DNA from: Pigmentiphaga sp. NML080357
GTDB taxonomy: Bacteria; Pseudomonadota; Gammaproteobacteria; Burkholderiales; Burkholderiaceae_B
Direction of reading: 5' to 3'
Assembly (NCBI RefSeq): GCF_002188465.1
Contig: NZ_NINW01000021.1
Span: forward strand, 1 to 39,418
DNA length: 39,418 bases
A program made the translations under genes and the position numbers. Positions 1 to 6,048 of the stretch are shown one piece after another. The notes under the pieces are model-generated. The model saw nothing but the letters and a program-made list of their open reading frames with translations. It was not told where the DNA came from and did not search any database. Position 1 is the first letter of the stretch. Each line of letters starts with the position of its first letter.

Positions 1-127
1 CGGAAAGTCCTCCCTGCGTCCGCTGATGGCCGGCAGCAGCCCGTCGTTGCCTGATGGATCCAACCCCTCCGCTGCTATAGTGCAGTCGGCTTCTGACGTT
101 CAGTGCAGCCGTCTTCTGAAAACGACA
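1..127 (-). mobile_element. Outer end of a class 1 integron 5'-conserved segment (IRi)
   Basis: Read on the minus strand from 127 leftwards, this matches from memory the start of the class 1 integron 5'-conserved segment: the 25-bp Tn402-type inverted repeat IRi (103-127) and the following sequence towards the end of intI1. The intI1 gene itself would lie just left of the window. A second copy of bases 27-127 occurs at 5294-5394 in the same orientation. Recognition is from remembered sequence and not from an alignment. Confidence 0.82.
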
Positions 128-172
128 GGCGCGGCACGGGAATCAAGGCATTGCGATTCTCGAAAATAGTTC

Positions 173-201
173 TTGAAATTCTATTCTTGATTGCATATCA
201 T
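173..201 (+). promoter_or_regulatory. Sigma70-like promoter of mntA-hepT
   Basis: TTGAAA (173-178) and TATCAT (196-201) are separated by 17 bp and sit about 30 bp before the antitoxin start. Two direct TTCTTGA heptamers (170-176 and 184-190, 14 bp apart) overlap the -35 and spacer, a possible operator. Inferred from consensus match only. Confidence 0.5.
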
Positions 202-231
202 CTCAACGAGTTTCGATAAGAAAGGATGCCC

Positions 232-522
232 ATGCGACCGTCTGTTGTGCTTGACATGAAGCGAAGCGCAGTGCGTGAAGCGGTAGGCCGCTTTCGCGCC
301 GCGAACCCGCGCGTCTTCGGCTCGGTGCTGCATGGCACCGACCGGGATGGCAGCGACCTCGACCTGTTGGTCGATGCGCTGCCCGGTGCCACGTTGTTGG
401 ACTTGGGCGATTTGGAAGAAGAACTGAAATCGCTGCTCGGCGTTGACGTCGATCTGCTGACTCCCGGCGACCTGCCGCCGAAGTTCCGGGCCAAGGTGCT
501 CGCGGAGGCGCAACCGATATGA
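232..522 (+). CDS. mntA: MntA-type nucleotidyltransferase antitoxin
   Basis: A 96-residue minimal nucleotidyltransferase. The signature GSX10DXD is complete (GSVLHGTDRDGSDLD, around residues 29-43). In the MntA/HepT family this enzyme neutralises its partner by transferring AMP to a tyrosine of the HEPN toxin. ATG 232 is preferred over ATG 226 because the AAGG ribosome site (222-225) directly abuts the latter. The stop overlaps the hepT start in an ATGA, implying coupled translation. It lies immediately inside the integron end, in cargo position of a transposon, consistent with a stabilising or transposition-linked module. Confidence 0.88.
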   Translation: MRPSVVLDMKRSAVREAVGRFRAANPRVFGSVLHGTDRDGSDLDLLVDALPGATLLDLGDLEEELKSLLGVDVDLLTPGDLPPKFRAKVLAEAQPI

Positions 523-905
523 GCGAGAACCGCCTGCCCGATTACCTCGACCACATTCAGCAGGCCGCAACCGATGCGCGCAGCTTCGTGGAAGGGATGG
601 CCAAGGACGACTTCTTGGCCGACAAGCGCACCCAGCAGGCCGTCATCATGAGCCTGATCGTCATCGGCGAGGCGGCCACAAAGGTGATGGATGGCTACGT
701 CGAGTTCACCCAGGCGCATGCCGACGTGCCGTGGCGCAGCATGCGCAATATGCGTAATCGCATGGCTCACGGCTATTTCGACATCAACCTCGATGTGGTG
801 TGGGAGACGGTACAGGAATGGCTGCCGGCGTTGCTCCAGCAATTGCCCGCCGTGCGTCAGGATGCCGACGATGAAGACCGTAACGACAAAGGCATGGAGC
901 CATGA
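519..905 (+). CDS. hepT: HepT-type HEPN RNase toxin
   Basis: A 128-residue all-helical HEPN-domain protein (DUF86 family). The RX4HXY catalytic/AMPylation motif is intact as RNRMAHGY in the second half, so the RNase toxin should be active unless modified by MntA. It starts within the mntA stop codon (519-522). Family knowledge: HepT cleaves RNA, with Arg and His of the motif essential, and MntA adenylylates the motif tyrosine. Chromosomal and transposon copies both exist; the position between an integron end and a Tn21-type repeat suggests mobile cargo. Confidence 0.88.
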   Translation: MSENRLPDYLDHIQQAATDARSFVEGMAKDDFLADKRTQQAVIMSLIVIGEAATKVMDGYVEFTQAHADVPWRSMRNMRNRMAHGYFDINLDVVWETVQEWLPALLQQLPAVRQDADDEDRNDKGMEP

Positions 906-1141
906 CCAATCAAGCCGCCGATGTTCGGCCCCTCTGGCGTGTTCGATCCCGCGACCTATGAGCCGCGCTCGGGCAAGACCTTCTGGATGGCCGCAACGGA
1001 CGAGAGTTCGCTGGTGGGCAAGGAGGCAGCAGCCGACACGCTCATCGGCAACTGCACGACCGCACGACCAGCCTCCCGTTCAAATTCGAGTTAGAACTCA
1101 TATCCAGCCTGTCTGGGGGCACTGTGAAAGAGGGATCTCCG
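906..1141 (+). pseudogene. Remnant coding sequence after hepT
   Basis: An ATG overlapping the hepT stop (902) opens only 18 codons. From about 929 another frame reads a coherent stretch (MFGPSGVFDPATYEPRSGKT and about 35 further residues) to a TAG near 1094. This looks like the head of a gene broken by a frameshift and truncation. I do not recognise the family. Confidence 0.35.
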
Positions 1142-1498
1142 ATGACTGTTGAATCGAGAATATTTTCTGTAGCCGAGTATGTTCAGCCGTCCGAAGGCGA
1201 GCCTATTCGTTCCGTTGTGCTTGAAACCCGAGACTCAATTATCGTGGTTTGGCATGTCCATCCCGGGCAGGAAATTGCGGCTCACATTCATCCTCACGGC
1301 CAAGACACGTGGACTGTTTTGTCGGGAATGGCTGATTACTTTCAGGGCAATGGGATTGTTCGTGCCCTCAGGGAAGGTGAGATAGCCGTGGCAAGACCGG
1401 GCCAAGTGCACGGGGCGCGAAATACAGGTACCGAGCCATTTGTGTTCGTCTCGGTTGTGGCATCAGCCAATGCCGGTTTCGTATTGGCTGAGCGATAG
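1142..1498 (+). CDS. Small cupin-domain protein
   Basis: 118 residues with one cupin_2 barrel. The metal-binding pattern is visible: HVHPGQEIAAHIHPHGQDTW supplies the histidine cluster of motif 1 and GEIAVARPGQVHGARN motif 2. Single-domain cupins bind a metal and act as dioxygenases, isomerases or small-molecule sensors; the substrate cannot be told. The ATG at 1142 has GAGGG six bases upstream; a GTG at 1124 is an alternative. Its base composition is lower in GC than the flanking genes, suggesting separate origin. No obvious operon partner. Confidence 0.75.
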   Translation: MTVESRIFSVAEYVQPSEGEPIRSVVLETRDSIIVVWHVHPGQEIAAHIHPHGQDTWTVLSGMADYFQGNGIVRALREGEIAVARPGQVHGARNTGTEPFVFVSVVASANAGFVLAER

Positions 1499-1752
1499 AG
1501 CCCAATCTCTGGAGTTGGTCCAATGAGCGGTCGGGGAGATAGGTAACAGACATGCAGCGGACACGGCTGCTAAACCAGGTCGCAAACCTCCTTGCGTCGC
1601 AGCGTGCCGCAAGCGACGCGATCAATCGAATGGGGTCGGCATGAGACTGAACACCATCCAGTTCCCGACCGCGTAGCCGCCTGTCCTGCCGATCAGGTCT
1701 TGACCATCGACGCCTGGGATCAGTCCTGAATGTTCTTGGAGACCACTACGTT
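1499..1752. other. Non-coding or degraded stretch
   Basis: No convincing gene. A short open stretch ending at about 1727 (ADQVLTIDAWDQS, stop) could be the C-terminus of a truncated protein, but I cannot assign it. Probably a junction between two acquired segments. Confidence 0.3.
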
Positions 1753-2079
1753 ATGAGCCGCAGCCGCCGCAAAACACCCATCGTCGGGCACACGACCTGC
1801 GGCAGCGAGCGCGAGGACAAGAAGCTCTGGCATCAGCGCTGGCGCACCCGTGAGCGCACGGCGCTGACCAGCGCGTCGCCCGAAGCCCTGAGCGCCCATC
1901 TGCCCCTGCTGGAAAACCAGGCCAGCAGCGTCTGGTCGATGGGCAAGGATGGCCGCTCCTACTGGCCCGTCAAGCGCCAGGCCGCCACGGCGGATCGCAT
2001 CGCCAATCACAAGGGACGCAACCCGCAAGAACGCGCCTCCCTGAAAAAGCGCCTGCTGCGCAAGTGGATGAGCAAATGA
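1753..2079 (+). CDS. Hypothetical basic protein, first gene of recombinase operon
   Basis: 108 residues, strongly basic, with an Arg/Lys-rich N-terminus (MSRSRRKTPIVG), a central WRTRERTAL segment and a Lys-rich end (KKRLLRKWMSK). No signal peptide or membrane segment. I do not recognise a characterised family, although similar small proteins occur on plasmids and integrative elements. The stop codon overlaps the start of the next gene (ATGA at 2076-2079), so the two are probably translationally coupled. A nucleic-acid-binding role would fit the charge but is only a guess. Confidence 0.6.
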   Translation: MSRSRRKTPIVGHTTCGSEREDKKLWHQRWRTRERTALTSASPEALSAHLPLLENQASSVWSMGKDGRSYWPVKRQAATADRIANHKGRNPQERASLKKRLLRKWMSK

Positions 2080-2576
2080 AGCTCTCCTTCCATCAGCACA
2101 TTGCGCTGTTCTGGATGATCGGTGCTCCGGGCGTCTTCGCGCCCGTGATCGAGAACGCCAAGCGGCCCGATGCCGGCGCCGTCATGGCGTGGGGTGTCGC
2201 GATCGTGGCGGTGATGATCCTCTTCACCCCTTTGCTGCTGCGCTGTCCACCATTCCGGCGCTGGTATGGCCGGACGGATGCGCTGTCGGAGCGGCAGCGC
2301 CAGGCGCTTGCCGAGCGCGGCCTGCGCCGCTACTACCAGACCGCTTTCGATGACGGCTACGTGCCCCGCGTGATGCCCTACGTGTGGCGCATCATCTGGA
2401 CGGTCGGCGGGTTGATGGCTGTGACCGCCGTACTGCCTACCAACACCGGACGGCCAGCCTTCGATGCCTTGGTGGTCTTCTCGACCTGGTATCCGATAGG
2501 CGTGATGCTGCTGGTTTTCGCGTCGAGGCCCCTTGGCCGGTTGATTCGCCAAAGAGCACAGGAGCGGCGGAAATGA
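2076..2576 (+). CDS. Hypothetical multi-pass membrane protein
   Basis: 166 residues. Hydrophobic segments at about residues 6-22, 32-52, 105-122 and 135-152 with Arg-rich loops (RCPPFRRWYGR, RPLGRLIRQRAQERRK) predict about four membrane passes with a basic cytoplasmic tail. ATG 2076 is chosen because it forms a four-base overlap with the previous stop; an in-frame GTG at 2064 is possible. The stop again overlaps the next start (2573-2576). No family recognised; no transport or enzymatic motif seen. Confidence 0.6.
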   Translation: MKLSFHQHIALFWMIGAPGVFAPVIENAKRPDAGAVMAWGVAIVAVMILFTPLLLRCPPFRRWYGRTDALSERQRQALAERGLRRYYQTAFDDGYVPRVMPYVWRIIWTVGGLMAVTAVLPTNTGRPAFDALVVFSTWYPIGVMLLVFASRPLGRLIRQRAQERRK

Positions 2577-2944
2577 GCACGTCAACCATCGAGGCGCTGG
2601 CCAGCGCCTGGGCAAGGATTGCCGAGGAAGCGGAATTCCCCGCTGACTACGAGGGGACTGCCACACCACAAGCGCATCGGGCTAGCGAAGCTATTCAGGA
2701 GCAGATTCGGGAGCGCATCGTCGCCACCAACGACATGCGGCTGTTCAGCCTGCTGCACCTGCTGGGTCAGGCGTCGCTGCGCATGGAGCAAGCGCTGTGG
2801 CCGGAGGATTACGAGCGGATGACGCGCGAGGTTGAGGAAGCCCTGCGGCAAGCCACCGACGCCAACGCCAGATCGTACACCCACGAAGAAGTGATGCAGG
2901 CGATGCAGGAACGCATCGACCGGGCGCGAGACAAGCCATGTTGA
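2573..2944 (+). CDS. Hypothetical helical protein upstream of recombinase
   Basis: 123 residues, soluble, rich in Glu, Gln, Ala and Arg with long amphipathic helices, ending in THEEVMQAMQERIDRARDKP. That acidic/helical C-terminus is reminiscent of antitoxin-like or small regulatory proteins, but there is no recognisable DNA-binding fold, so this is not a functional call. It overlaps the previous gene by four bases and the recombinase start by seven (2938-2944), completing a four-gene translationally coupled chain. Confidence 0.6.
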   Translation: MSTSTIEALASAWARIAEEAEFPADYEGTATPQAHRASEAIQEQIRERIVATNDMRLFSLLHLLGQASLRMEQALWPEDYERMTREVEEALRQATDANARSYTHEEVMQAMQERIDRARDKPC

Positions 2945-3495
2945 TTGGCTATGCGCGCGTCTCGACGCAGGATCAGAACCTGGAGCTGCAACGCGAAGCC
3001 TTGAGCAAGGCCGGATGTAAAAAGGTCTTCGAGGACAAGGTGAGTGGCACGCGGGCAGACCGGCCTGGCTTGGCCAAGACGCTCGAAATGCTGCGCGAAG
3101 GCGATACTTTGGTCGTCTGGAAGCTCGACCGGCTGGGCCGGTCGGTCAAGCAACTGGTCGATCTGGTCGGCGATCTGCACAAGCACGGTGTCCAGTTCAG
3201 GAGCCTCACCGACTCCATCGACACCGGCACACCATCCGGGCGGTTCTTCTTCCACGTCATGGCGAGCCTTGCCGAAATGGAGCGCGAGCTGACCGTCGAG
3301 CGCACCCGCGCCGGGCTGGAAGTCGCCAAGCAGCTCGGCCGCAAAGGCGGCCGCAAGCCGAAGATGACCGACAGCAAGATCGAGTCGGCCAAGAAGCTGC
3401 TGGCCAGCGGGGTGCCGCCCAAGGACGTGGCCAAGAACCTCGGCGTGTCCATTCCGACGCTGTACCGCTGGGTGCCAGCCTCCACGCACGCTTAG
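2938..3495 (+). CDS. Serine recombinase (resolvase/invertase family)
   Basis: 185 residues. The catalytic domain has the nucleophile Ser9 in IGYARVSTQDQN, the WKLDRLGRSVKQL block and the EMERELTVERTRAGL helix; a C-terminal helix-turn-helix (KDVAKNLGVSIPTLYRW) should bind the crossover site. It would break and rejoin DNA by a Ser-linked intermediate, as a cointegrate resolvase or inversion enzyme. It resembles Pin-type recombinases more than the Tn21 TnpR in this window and so probably uses another site. Its last codons and TAG stop lie inside the 38-bp terminal repeat (3491-3528), exactly where tnpA normally ends. Confidence 0.88.
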   Translation: MLIGYARVSTQDQNLELQREALSKAGCKKVFEDKVSGTRADRPGLAKTLEMLREGDTLVVWKLDRLGRSVKQLVDLVGDLHKHGVQFRSLTDSIDTGTPSGRFFFHVMASLAEMERELTVERTRAGLEVAKQLGRKGGRKPKMTDSKIESAKKLLASGVPPKDVAKNLGVSIPTLYRWVPASTHA

Positions 3496-3528
3496 CGTGC
3501 TTTATTTTCCGTTTTCTGAGACGACCCC
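3491..3528 (-). repeat. 38-bp Tn21-type terminal inverted repeat, copy 1
   Basis: On the minus strand this begins GGGGTCGTCTCAGAAAACGG and ends in GCACGCTAAG, the Tn21-subgroup terminal repeat as I remember it. It is identical to 9017-9054 and in the same orientation. Here it closes an element that carries no tnpA in the window. Confidence 0.88.
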
Positions 3529-3547
3529 TCCTATATGCCTATGGAGA

Positions 3548-4081
3548 TCAGACGGCGACCACGGGGAAATCCACCGTGGTGTCGGCGATGTGGTTGGTGT
3601 AGTTGGTGAGCGTGTTCAGCGCGACGTTGGCGATCACTTCCAGTATCAGGCCGTCGTCGAGCCCCGCGCGGCGGTAGTTGGCCATGGCGTCGGCCGACAC
3701 CACGCCGCGTTGCTCGACCAGCGCGCGGGCAAAGCCGGCGATTGCATCGTCAAGTGCGTTGGCCGCATGGCCGGTGCGGGCCGCGGCGATGGCCTCTGCC
3801 GACAGTCCGGCACCTTTGCCGATCAGGGTGTGTGCGCTCAGGCAATACTGGCAGCGATTGGCTTGACCGACAGCGAGCGCAACGATCTCGCGCTGGGTGG
3901 CACTCAGGCGGCCGGTGCCCAGCGTTTCGGACAGGCCGAGGTAGCCGTTGAGCGCTGCCGGCGCGTGGGCCAGCGTGGCGAGCAGGTTCGGCACCATGCC
4001 GAGCTTGGCTTTGACGGCCTTGAGTGTGGCAGCGGTAGCGGCGTCAGCGGTGTCGATGGTCAGGGGGGCGATTTGGGTCAT
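3548..4081 (-). CDS. AhpD-like carboxymuconolactone decarboxylase family protein
   Basis: 177 residues, all-helical CMD/AhpD fold. The redox motif CX2C with downstream His is visible (NRCQYCLSAHTLIG), typical of peroxidase-related alkylhydroperoxidase-like proteins that reduce peroxides with a thiol partner. The substrate is not predictable. Start ATG 4081 has a GGAG site six bases upstream; longer reading to 4165 would enter the regulator's promoter. Divergent from an AraC-type regulator with an inverted repeat between them, the usual arrangement of a regulator and its target. The pair sits between two transposon ends, apparently a displaced chromosomal segment. Confidence 0.82.
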   Translation of the reverse strand: MTQIAPLTIDTADAATAATLKAVKAKLGMVPNLLATLAHAPAALNGYLGLSETLGTGRLSATQREIVALAVGQANRCQYCLSAHTLIGKGAGLSAEAIAAARTGHAANALDDAIAGFARALVEQRGVVSADAMANYRRAGLDDGLILEVIANVALNTLTNYTNHIADTTVDFPVVAV

Positions 4082-4141
4082 GTCTATCTCCGTAGTGGGT
4101 GAGGTGCAAGAGCAAGTGGGCATGATCGCCCTTTGTTTGGT

Positions 4142-4181
4142 ACGATATGGCACGTAAAGTATCAAATACGTAACCTATCGT
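4142..4181. promoter_or_regulatory. Inverted-repeat operator between ahpD-like gene and araC-type regulator
   Basis: Two 15-bp arms (4142-4156 ACGATATGGCACGTA, 4167-4181 TACGTAACCTATCGT) match as an inverted repeat at 12 of 15 positions around a 10-bp spacer, in the divergent intergenic space. This is a good candidate for the binding site of the AraC-type regulator on both promoters. Inferred from symmetry and position only. Confidence 0.5.
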
Positions 4182-4198
4182 CTTATATGGAGAGTGGA

Positions 4199-5041
4199 AT
4201 GGCGGATCGACTGGCCGGCTTGCTCCGGCACTACTCGCTTTCGGCGCGCGTTTTTCACAGCGGCGCCTTCTGTGGGCAGCATCATTACGCGGCGCCGCAT
4301 GGCTATATCCATCTGGTGCGGCGCGGCCCGATTACGGCGCGTTCGCCCGTGCATGAAGATCTGCTGGTTACCGAGCCGAGCCTGCTGTTTTATCCGCGCG
4401 TGACGTCGCATCGTTTTGTCGCCGCCCCCGGCGATACCGCTGAGCTGTTGTGTGCGGAGGTCGACCTGGGCGCTTCGACGGGCAATCCGTTGGCCATGGC
4501 CTTGCCGTCGATGCTGCTGATTCCGTTGGCGGACTTGCCCGGCCTCGGGCCGACGCTAGAGTTGCTGTTTGCCGAAGCCGAGCGCGACCAGTGCGGTCGG
4601 CAGGCCGCCATCGACCGCTTGTGCGAGTTGCTACTGATCCAGTTGCTGCGTTATCTGATGGATGGGCGGCTTGGCGCCACCGGACTGCTGGCGGGCCTGG
4701 CCGACCCGAAACTCGCGCGCGCCATAACCGCCATGCACGATGCGCCGCAGACCGCGTGGTCGCTCGAGGCGCTGGCGGCGAAGGCGGGCATGTCACGCGC
4801 GCGCTTCGCCGCCGCGTTCAAGGACGCGGTGGGCGTCACGCCGGGCGACTATCTGGCCGACTGGCGGATGAACGTCAGTTGCACCCTGCTCAAGCAGGGG
4901 CGGCCGGTGGCGGTGGTGGCCGACCGCGTCGGCTACGGCAGCCCGAACGCTCTGGCGCGCGCCTTCCGCGTGCGCATGGGCTGCGCCCCGCGCGACTGGC
5001 TGGCGCAGCAGCGCGGTGACGCGGCGCTCAGCGGTTCGTGA
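4199..5041 (+). CDS. AraC-family transcriptional regulator
   Basis: 280 residues: an N-terminal cupin-like effector domain (residues about 1-165) and a C-terminal AraC double helix-turn-helix (about 185-275, SLEALAAKAGMSRARFAAAF followed by VADRVGYGSPNALARAFR). The N-terminal half resembles the AraC_binding/cupin_6 type that controls adjacent oxidoreductases or small-molecule responses. Start ATG 4199 has GGAGAG at 4189-4194; ATG 4187 is possible. Probably regulates the divergent AhpD-like gene. Its 3' end overlaps by 14 bp the tail of a truncated OmpA-type gene on the other strand. Confidence 0.85.
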   Translation: MADRLAGLLRHYSLSARVFHSGAFCGQHHYAAPHGYIHLVRRGPITARSPVHEDLLVTEPSLLFYPRVTSHRFVAAPGDTAELLCAEVDLGASTGNPLAMALPSMLLIPLADLPGLGPTLELLFAEAERDQCGRQAAIDRLCELLLIQLLRYLMDGRLGATGLLAGLADPKLARAITAMHDAPQTAWSLEALAAKAGMSRARFAAAFKDAVGVTPGDYLADWRMNVSCTLLKQGRPVAVVADRVGYGSPNALARAFRVRMGCAPRDWLAQQRGDAALSGS

Positions 5042-5102
5042 GTTTGAGTTCGATTCGCCGGTTCTTGGCGTAGGCGGCGCCGGTGTTGCGCTCGTCGAGC
5101 GG
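5028..5102 (-). pseudogene. C-terminal fragment of an OmpA/MotB-type protein
   Basis: Minus strand reads LDERNTGAAYAKNRRIELKL followed by TNR and a stop. The NRRIEL block and its spacing from the end are characteristic of OmpA-like peptidoglycan-binding domains. Homology stops abruptly at about 5103 where unrelated coding sequence on the plus strand begins, so the gene was cut there. The rest is not in the window. Confidence 0.65.
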
Positions 5103-5104
5103 GT

Positions 5105-5230
5105 GAAATTCGCATCACGCCGGAACAACTGGCGGAACTCCAGGTGGCGATCCGTCAACGGCTGGTCAGTCTATTCGTGCGGCGCGGCCGGCTGGACAAG
5201 GCTGAGTCAGTGGCGCAGGTAGCTGGATGA
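5105..5230 (+). pseudogene. C-terminal fragment of an unidentified protein, possibly transposase-related
   Basis: An open stretch reading RITPEQLAELQVAIRQRLVS followed by LFVRRGRLDKAE and ending in a TGA at 5228-5230. The pattern recalls segments of IS91-like transposases, but I cannot confirm this. No start codon in frame; truncated at the junction with the OmpA tail. Confidence 0.35.
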
Positions 5231-5293
5231 CGCTGTCCCGCCCTGAGCCGACGCTCACAGGCGGGGATTTCCAGTGTCGTCATTGTCGGCTAT
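5227..5293 (+). pseudogene. N-terminal fragment of an RNHCP/zinc-ribbon-like protein
   Basis: ATG 5227 overlaps the previous stop and opens MTLSRPEPTLTGGDFQCRHC, giving a CX2C zinc-ribbon half. The beginning resembles small RNHCP-domain proteins, which continue with a second Cys pair. Here the frame runs into the integron end at 5294, so the gene is cut after about 22 codons. Confidence 0.4.
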
Positions 5294-5394
5294 TGGCCGG
5301 CAGCAGCCCGTCGTTGCCTGATGGATCCAACCCCTCCGCTGCTATAGTGCAGTCGGCTTCTGACGTTCAGTGCAGCCGTCTTCTGAAAACGACA
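5294..5394 (-). repeat. Second copy of the class 1 integron IRi end
   Basis: 101 bp identical, as far as I can read, to 27-127, including the 25-bp IRi at 5370-5394. Unlike the copy at the window edge, the inner part is missing: upstream sequence is an unrelated broken gene. It abuts the res region of the Tn21-type transposon, matching the known preference of Tn402/Tn5053 relatives for inserting in or near res sites. Confidence 0.85.
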
Positions 5395-5399
5395 AACAA

Positions 5400-5468
5400 C
5401 GTCAGAGTAGAGTGTGAATTTATATTTATTGACACATTCAGTCAAGGGTAATAGATTTCATCCTGACA
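5400..5468 (+). other. Tn21-type res site (tnpR-proximal subsites)
   Basis: Two resolvase-subsite-like dyads lie between the integron end and tnpR: GTCAG...TTGAC (about 5401-5433) and TTGAC...CTGACA (about 5429-5468), resembling subsites II and III of Tn21-subgroup res. Subsite I, where crossover occurs, would lie further upstream and seems displaced by the integron end at 5394. tnpR expression probably starts within or next to this region. Confidence 0.6.
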
Positions 5469-5488
5469 TTTTTACCTTTGGAGGCATC

Positions 5489-6046
5489 TTGCAAGGTCAA
5501 CGTATCGGCTACGTCCGCGTCAGCAGCTTCGACCAGAATCCTGATCGACAACTGGAACAAATAGAAGTCGGCAAGGTATTCACCGATAAGGCTTCAGGCA
5601 AGGACACACAACGTCCCGAACTTGAAAGGCTGCTGGCCTTCGTCCGCGAGGGCGACACCGTGGTGGTGCATAGCATGGACAGGTTGGCACGCAACCTTGA
5701 TGACCTGCGCCGCATCGTCCAAGGGCTGACACAACGGGGCGTGCGCATGGAGTTCGTCAAAGAAGGGCTGACGTTCACCGGCGAGGACTCACCGATGGCC
5801 AATCTGATGCTGTCGGTCATGGGAGCCTTTGCTGAGTTCGAGCGCGCCCTGATCCGCGAACGTCAGCGCGAGGGAATCGTGCTGGCCAAGCAGCGCGGTG
5901 CCTACCGGGGACGAAAGAAATCGCTGAACAGCGAACAAATTGCCGAGTTGAAACGGCGAGTTGCGGCAGGCGACCAAAAAACCTTGGTGGCCCGTGACTT
6001 CGGCATCAGCCGCGAAACCTTGTACCAGTACCTGCGGGAAGACTGA
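5489..6046 (+). CDS. tnpR: Tn21-family resolvase TnpR
   Basis: 185 residues if started at TTG 5489, which has GGAGG at 5480-5484. Catalytic Ser12 lies in [32 protein letters not shown] and [20 protein letters not shown] are typical of the Tn21/Tn501 subgroup; the C-terminal helix-turn-helix is [20 protein letters not shown]. It resolves transposition cointegrates at res, immediately upstream, and normally represses tnpA and itself. It is followed two bases later by tnpA. Length is normal. With subsite I possibly lost, resolution at this locus may be impaired even though the enzyme looks intact. Confidence 0.93.
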   Translation: MQGQRIGYVRVSSFDQNPDRQLEQIEVGKVFTDKASGKDTQRPELERLLAFVREGDTVVVHSMDRLARNLDDLRRIVQGLTQRGVRMEFVKEGLTFTGEDSPMANLMLSVMGAFAEFERALIRERQREGIVLAKQRGAYRGRKKSLNSEQIAELKRRVAAGDQKTLVARDFGISRETLYQYLRED

Positions 6047-6048
6047 CC

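Noticed and set aside
198..842. 214-codon minus-strand frame over mntA-hepT
   Set aside because: Antisense shadow; the plus strand has both toxin-antitoxin signatures and an ATGA overlap.
3529..3547. Possible 5-bp target duplication next to the first 38-bp repeat
   Set aside because: TCCTA here and TCCAT after the second repeat are not identical and the partner ends are outside the window, so no duplication can be claimed.
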